Positions 5,212-7,716 of a stretch of 7,716 nucleotides of DNA are shown here, piece after piece. The notes beneath the pieces are model-generated. The model was not told the origin of the DNA, did no database searches, and saw only the letters and a list, made by a program, of their open reading frames with translations. Made by a program: the position numbers and the translations under genes. This DNA is from Bacillota bacterium. GTDB lineage: Bacteria; Bacillota; Sulfobacillia; Symbiobacteriales; Symbiobacteriaceae. Numbering within the stretch: position 1 is the first letter of the stretch; each line of letters starts with the position of its first letter. The stretch spans positions 1 to 7,716 of the forward strand of contig JAQBPS010000820.1 of the NCBI GenBank assembly GCA_028287415.1, written 5' to 3'.

Positions 5212-6228
5212 ATGTTTGCAATCGCGAGGGGGTGTGCTGCTCTGTATGAACTGATCATCGTCGGGGCCGGGCCCTGCGGGATTGCCGCAGCCCTTGAAGC
5301 CCGGCGCCAGGGGTTGAACTACCTGGTGCTGGAGCAGGGCTCGGTCTGTATGTCTCTGACCAAGTATCCGATCTATATGACCTTCGCCAGCAGCCCTGAA
5401 AAACTCGAACTGGGCGGCCATCCGTTCCCCACGGGCGGGGAGAAGCCGACCCGCCTGGAGGCAATCCGCTACTTCCGCCGGGTGGCGGAGGTGGAGCAGA
5501 TCAATGTGCGGCAGGATGAGAAGGTTGTGCGGGTGGAGCCGCTGGGCGGCGGGGGCTACCTGGTCCACACCCGGCGGCGCAATGGCAGTGAGGAGCGCTA
5601 TGAGGCGCAGAACATCGCCCTGGCGATCGGGTACTTTGACAAGCCCAACATGTTGAACATTCCCGGTGAGGCTAATCCCGAGCGCTGCACGCACTTCTAC
5701 ACCGAGCCCTCGCCGTACTACGGCATGGAGGTGGCGGTGGTCGGCGGCCGGAATTCCGCCGTCGAGGCGGCGCTTCAGCTCTACCGGGCGGGGTGCAAGG
5801 TGAGCCTGATCTACCGGCGGGGTGAGCTGCCGCCCAGCATCAAACCATGGGTCCGCCCGGACATCGAGAACCGGCTCAAGACCGGCGAAATCAAGGGCTA
5901 TCTGGATACGCAAATCGTGTCGATCAACCCGCAGACGGTGACGCTCGAGCGGGCCGGGCAGACTTTTGACATCCCCAATGACTACGTCTTCGCACTGACG
6001 GGCTACAGCCCCGACCAGTCGGTGCTGCGCAAGCTCGGGGTCATTATCGATGCCGAGACCGGCCGGCCGCAGTATAGTGAGGCGACCATGGAGACGAACG
6101 TCCCCGGCCTCTTCCTGGTCGGCGTGATCGCCGCCGGGTACGATGCGAATAAGATCTTCATTGAGAACGGCCGCTTCCATGGCAAGGCCGTGGTGAATGC
6201 AATCGTGTCGCGACGCGCCGCAGTATAG
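5212..6228 (+). CDS. ypdA: YpdA/Bdr-like FAD- and NADPH-dependent thiol oxidoreductase
   Basis: This 338-residue cytoplasmic flavoprotein resembles YpdA (Bdr), the proposed bacillithiol-disulfide reductase of Firmicutes. The FAD-binding motif is GAGPCG (18-23), and C22 matches the single active-site cysteine of YpdA proteins. The YPIYMTFASSPEKLELGG segment lies at 52-69, the NADPH-binding motif GGRNSA at 178-183, and the C-terminal FAD-contacting VPGLFLVGV at 297-305. Length fits the family, with about eight extra N-terminal residues compared with S. aureus YpdA as I recall it. The ATG at 5212 is the only standard start I see before the FAD motif, but its ribosome binding site (GGAAGAG, about 14 nt away) is poor. 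A CTG at 5242, 9 nt after GAGGGGG, would give a more usual N-terminus. The gene starts 3 bp after the MerR gene. A thioredoxin-reductase-like role with another thiol is the main alternative, since bacillithiol genes are not in the window. Confidence 0.88.
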   Translation: MFAIARGCAALYELIIVGAGPCGIAAALEARRQGLNYLVLEQGSVCMSLTKYPIYMTFASSPEKLELGGHPFPTGGEKPTRLEAIRYFRRVAEVEQINVRQDEKVVRVEPLGGGGYLVHTRRRNGSEERYEAQNIALAIGYFDKPNMLNIPGEANPERCTHFYTEPSPYYGMEVAVVGGRNSAVEAALQLYRAGCKVSLIYRRGELPPSIKPWVRPDIENRLKTGEIKGYLDTQIVSINPQTVTLERAGQTFDIPNDYVFALTGYSPDQSVLRKLGVIIDAETGRPQYSEATMETNVPGLFLVGVIAAGYDANKIFIENGRFHGKAVVNAIVSRRAAV

Positions 6229-6261
6229 CGGCGCCGACAGACAGTCCCATAGTGCCGCCAC

Positions 6262-6280
6262 AGAACTAATACTTATACGA
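6262..6280 (+). promoter_or_regulatory. AT-rich possible promoter element
   Basis: The 65-bp gap after the oxidoreductase gene contains one clearly AT-rich patch in otherwise GC-rich DNA. It includes TATACG (6274-6279), four of six bases matching a -10 box. No convincing -35 box lies at 16-18 bp. It may give the fusion gene its own promoter, or the gene may simply be the third member of the MerR operon. No terminator hairpin is visible in the gap. Confidence 0.22.
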
Positions 6281-6293
6281 GCAGGAGTACCCC

Positions 6294-7716
6294 ATGAACG
6301 ACGACAACAAGCGCGAACAGGACGAACAGCGGATCCGCGGCTTTCTTCAGAGTTCGCAGGTAGCGGTGATTGCGACGAGCGCCGGTGAAGACCTGCGCCT
6401 GCGCACCATGCACCTTGGCTTCGAGGACGACTTCTCGATCTACCTCGCCACCATGCATGGCGACCCGAAGGTGATCCAGATGACGCACAACCCCTCCGTT
6501 GCGATCATGGTCAACAAGCTGCCGGGCGACGTCACGGAGTCCGAAGAGGTAGAGTACACCGGCAGGGCGATGATCATCCGCGACCCGGCGGAGCGGGAGA
6601 AGTGCCTGCGATCGACCCAGAAGACCTCACCGATCGTCCAGGCGCTGACCGCCCAGGGCAACACCGAGGTGCTGGACTGCATCAAGATTGTGCCGCAGCT
6701 GATCAAGTACCGGAAGTTCAAGGAGATCGTGCAGGGCATGCCGCCGACGGTCCTGGAGTTCCCGCAGCACAGCCAGGTCGTCAGCGACTGGTCACGGCTT
6801 GAGACCCGGCTGAAGAGCTGGTGGGTCGCCTTCCGGCCCAACTCGCTGGTGGCGGCCCTGGTGCCGGTCGTGCTGGCCGCGGCCCTGACCTGGCAGCATA
6901 CGGGCACATTCATGCCTGTGTGGTTCTTGCTCACGCTCCTGGGCGCCGGCCTGCTCCAGGTTGGTACCAACCTGTTCAATGACTACCATGACCACCGCAC
7001 CGGCGCTGACAATGCGAACCGGACGTTCGTCCGTCCGTTCAATGGCGGAAGCCGGGTGATTCAGCTAGGTTTGCTGACGCCGCTGGACATTCTTGAGGGC
7101 GGCATCGCGGCGTGCGGCGTGGCACTGGGACTGGCGGTCTACTTTGCCGCGAGCGGCCGGCCGGCGGTGGTGCTGCTGGCGCTGATCGGCGCTCTGAGCG
7201 GCTGGATTTACAACAAGTCCGGCTGGAACTTTATCCGGGGCGGCGTGGGCGAGGTGATCACGGCGCTCAACTTTGGCTCGCTGATCGCGCTTGGCACCTG
7301 GTATGTACAGACCGGCACGCTGAGCTGGCTGCCGGTGGTGGTGGCGCTGCCGGTGACCTTGCTGATCACGGCGGTGCTTTATATCAACCAGTTCCAGGAC
7401 GATGCGGCCGACCGGCGGATGGGCAAGGTGACCGCTGTGGTCCGGCTGGGTCGGGAGCGGGCTGCCCGGCTGTTCCCGGTCTTCTTTGTGCTCAGCTACG
7501 TGATTCTGTTGGGCCTGGTCGCGCTGCGACTGGCGCCAGTCGCCACGCTGCTGGCCTTGCTGTCGCTGCCGGTTGCCTGGCCTGCGGTTGCCGGCGCCCT
7601 GCGTGATTACGGCGACAACATTGACCTGGCGCCGGCGAACGGTTTCACGGCGCTGACGCACCTGTTCTTCGGACTGATGCAGGCACTGGGCTACCTGACC
7701 CCTGCCGGGGTCGGGC
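6294..7716 (+). CDS. FMN split-barrel (PNPOx-like) domain fused to UbiA/MenA-type prenyltransferase, cut by right edge
   Basis: One open frame of 474 codons runs without a stop from ATG 6294, which AGGAG (6283-6287) precedes by 6 nt, to the window end. Residues about 13-150 form a pyridoxamine-phosphate-oxidase-like FMN-binding domain: FLQSSQVAVIATSAG, R37-T-M, IYLATMHGDPKV (49-60), NPSVAIMV. From about 172 the protein is a polytopic UbiA-family prenyltransferase. The first Mg-prenyl-diphosphate motif is NLFNDYHDHRTGAD (226-239; N229, D230, D233, D239). The signature PFNGGSRVIQLGLL follows. The second motif is NQFQDDAADRRMGK (365-378; D369, D373), followed by VTAVVRLG. This matches MenA-like enzymes that prenylate an aromatic acceptor such as dihydroxynaphthoate in quinone synthesis. 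A prenyltransferase domain is usually near 300 residues, and about 303 are present, so little is missing. The soluble domain may supply flavin redox chemistry on the acceptor; that is inference. No stop or frameshift is seen at the junction, so the fusion looks genuine. Confidence 0.85.
   Translation, partial: MNDDNKREQDEQRIRGFLQSSQVAVIATSAGEDLRLRTMHLGFEDDFSIYLATMHGDPKVIQMTHNPSVAIMVNKLPGDVTESEEVEYTGRAMIIRDPAEREKCLRSTQKTSPIVQALTAQGNTEVLDCIKIVPQLIKYRKFKEIVQGMPPTVLEFPQHSQVVSDWSRLETRLKSWWVAFRPNSLVAALVPVVLAAALTWQHTGTFMPVWFLLTLLGAGLLQVGTNLFNDYHDHRTGADNANRTFVRPFNGGSRVIQLGLLTPLDILEGGIAACGVALGLAVYFAASGRPAVVLLALIGALSGWIYNKSGWNFIRGGVGEVITALNFGSLIALGTWYVQTGTLSWLPVVVALPVTLLITAVLYINQFQDDAADRRMGKVTAVVRLGRERAARLFPVFFVLSYVILLGLVALRLAPVATLLALLSLPVAWPAVAGALRDYGDNIDLAPANGFTALTHLFFGLMQALGYLTPAGVG

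Noticed and set aside
4759..6261. 500-codon minus-strand open frame
   Set aside because: It is antisense to the MerR and YpdA genes, has a low-complexity His/Arg/Pro/Gln-rich composition typical of shadow frames in GC-rich DNA, and shows no recognisable domain.
7065..7661. 198-codon minus-strand frame rich in Q, R and H
   Set aside because: It lies wholly opposite the UbiA domain, and its composition is that of an antisense shadow.

Overview
The window is GC-rich DNA, with third codon positions mostly G or C. It carries Firmicutes-type signatures: an S-box (SAM-I) riboswitch with a transcription-termination platform, strong AGGAGG-type ribosome binding sites, GTG and TTG starts, and a YpdA/Bdr-type bacillithiol-disulfide reductase homologue. 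A high-GC Firmicute, for example a Symbiobacterium-like lineage, fits best. The genus is inferred and cannot be proven from this sequence.

Left half (1-3420, minus strand): one operon read from right to left. A candidate promoter near 3386-3413 precedes a SAM-I riboswitch (3252-3362) and an intrinsic terminator (3208-3238). Then come a lipoprotein substrate-binding protein, a permease and an ATPase of the nitrate/sulfonate/taurine ABC family (SsuABC/TauABC-like). An OsmC-family protein follows, and then the first bases of a further gene that leaves the window at position 1. Start/stop overlaps of 4, 14 and 1 bp, plus one 26-bp gap, show translational coupling. The riboswitch says the operon is on when S-adenosylmethionine is low, so the transported substrate is probably an organosulfur source such as a sulfonate, not nitrate.

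Middle (3421-4464): a divergent intergenic region containing a 14-bp palindrome, then a plus-strand cation diffusion facilitator (CDF) metal exporter. Its presumed metal-site positions are Asn-Asp in both helix 2 and helix 5, closer to Mn-type CDFs than to Zn-type ones.

Right half (4465-7716, plus strand): a TTG-started MerR regulator of CarH/LitR architecture, whose C-terminal half resembles a cobalamin-binding module but lacks the cobalamin ligands. Three bases later comes a YpdA-like FAD/NADPH thiol oxidoreductase. After 65 bp there is a large gene fusing a pyridoxamine-phosphate-oxidase-like FMN split-barrel domain to a UbiA-family (MenA-like) membrane prenyltransferase. It runs off the right edge close to its expected end. 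This half may be a redox and isoprenoid-quinone module under a B12-independent CarH-like regulator. That link is inferred from adjacency.

No rRNA, tRNA, CRISPR array, insertion sequence or transposase was seen.
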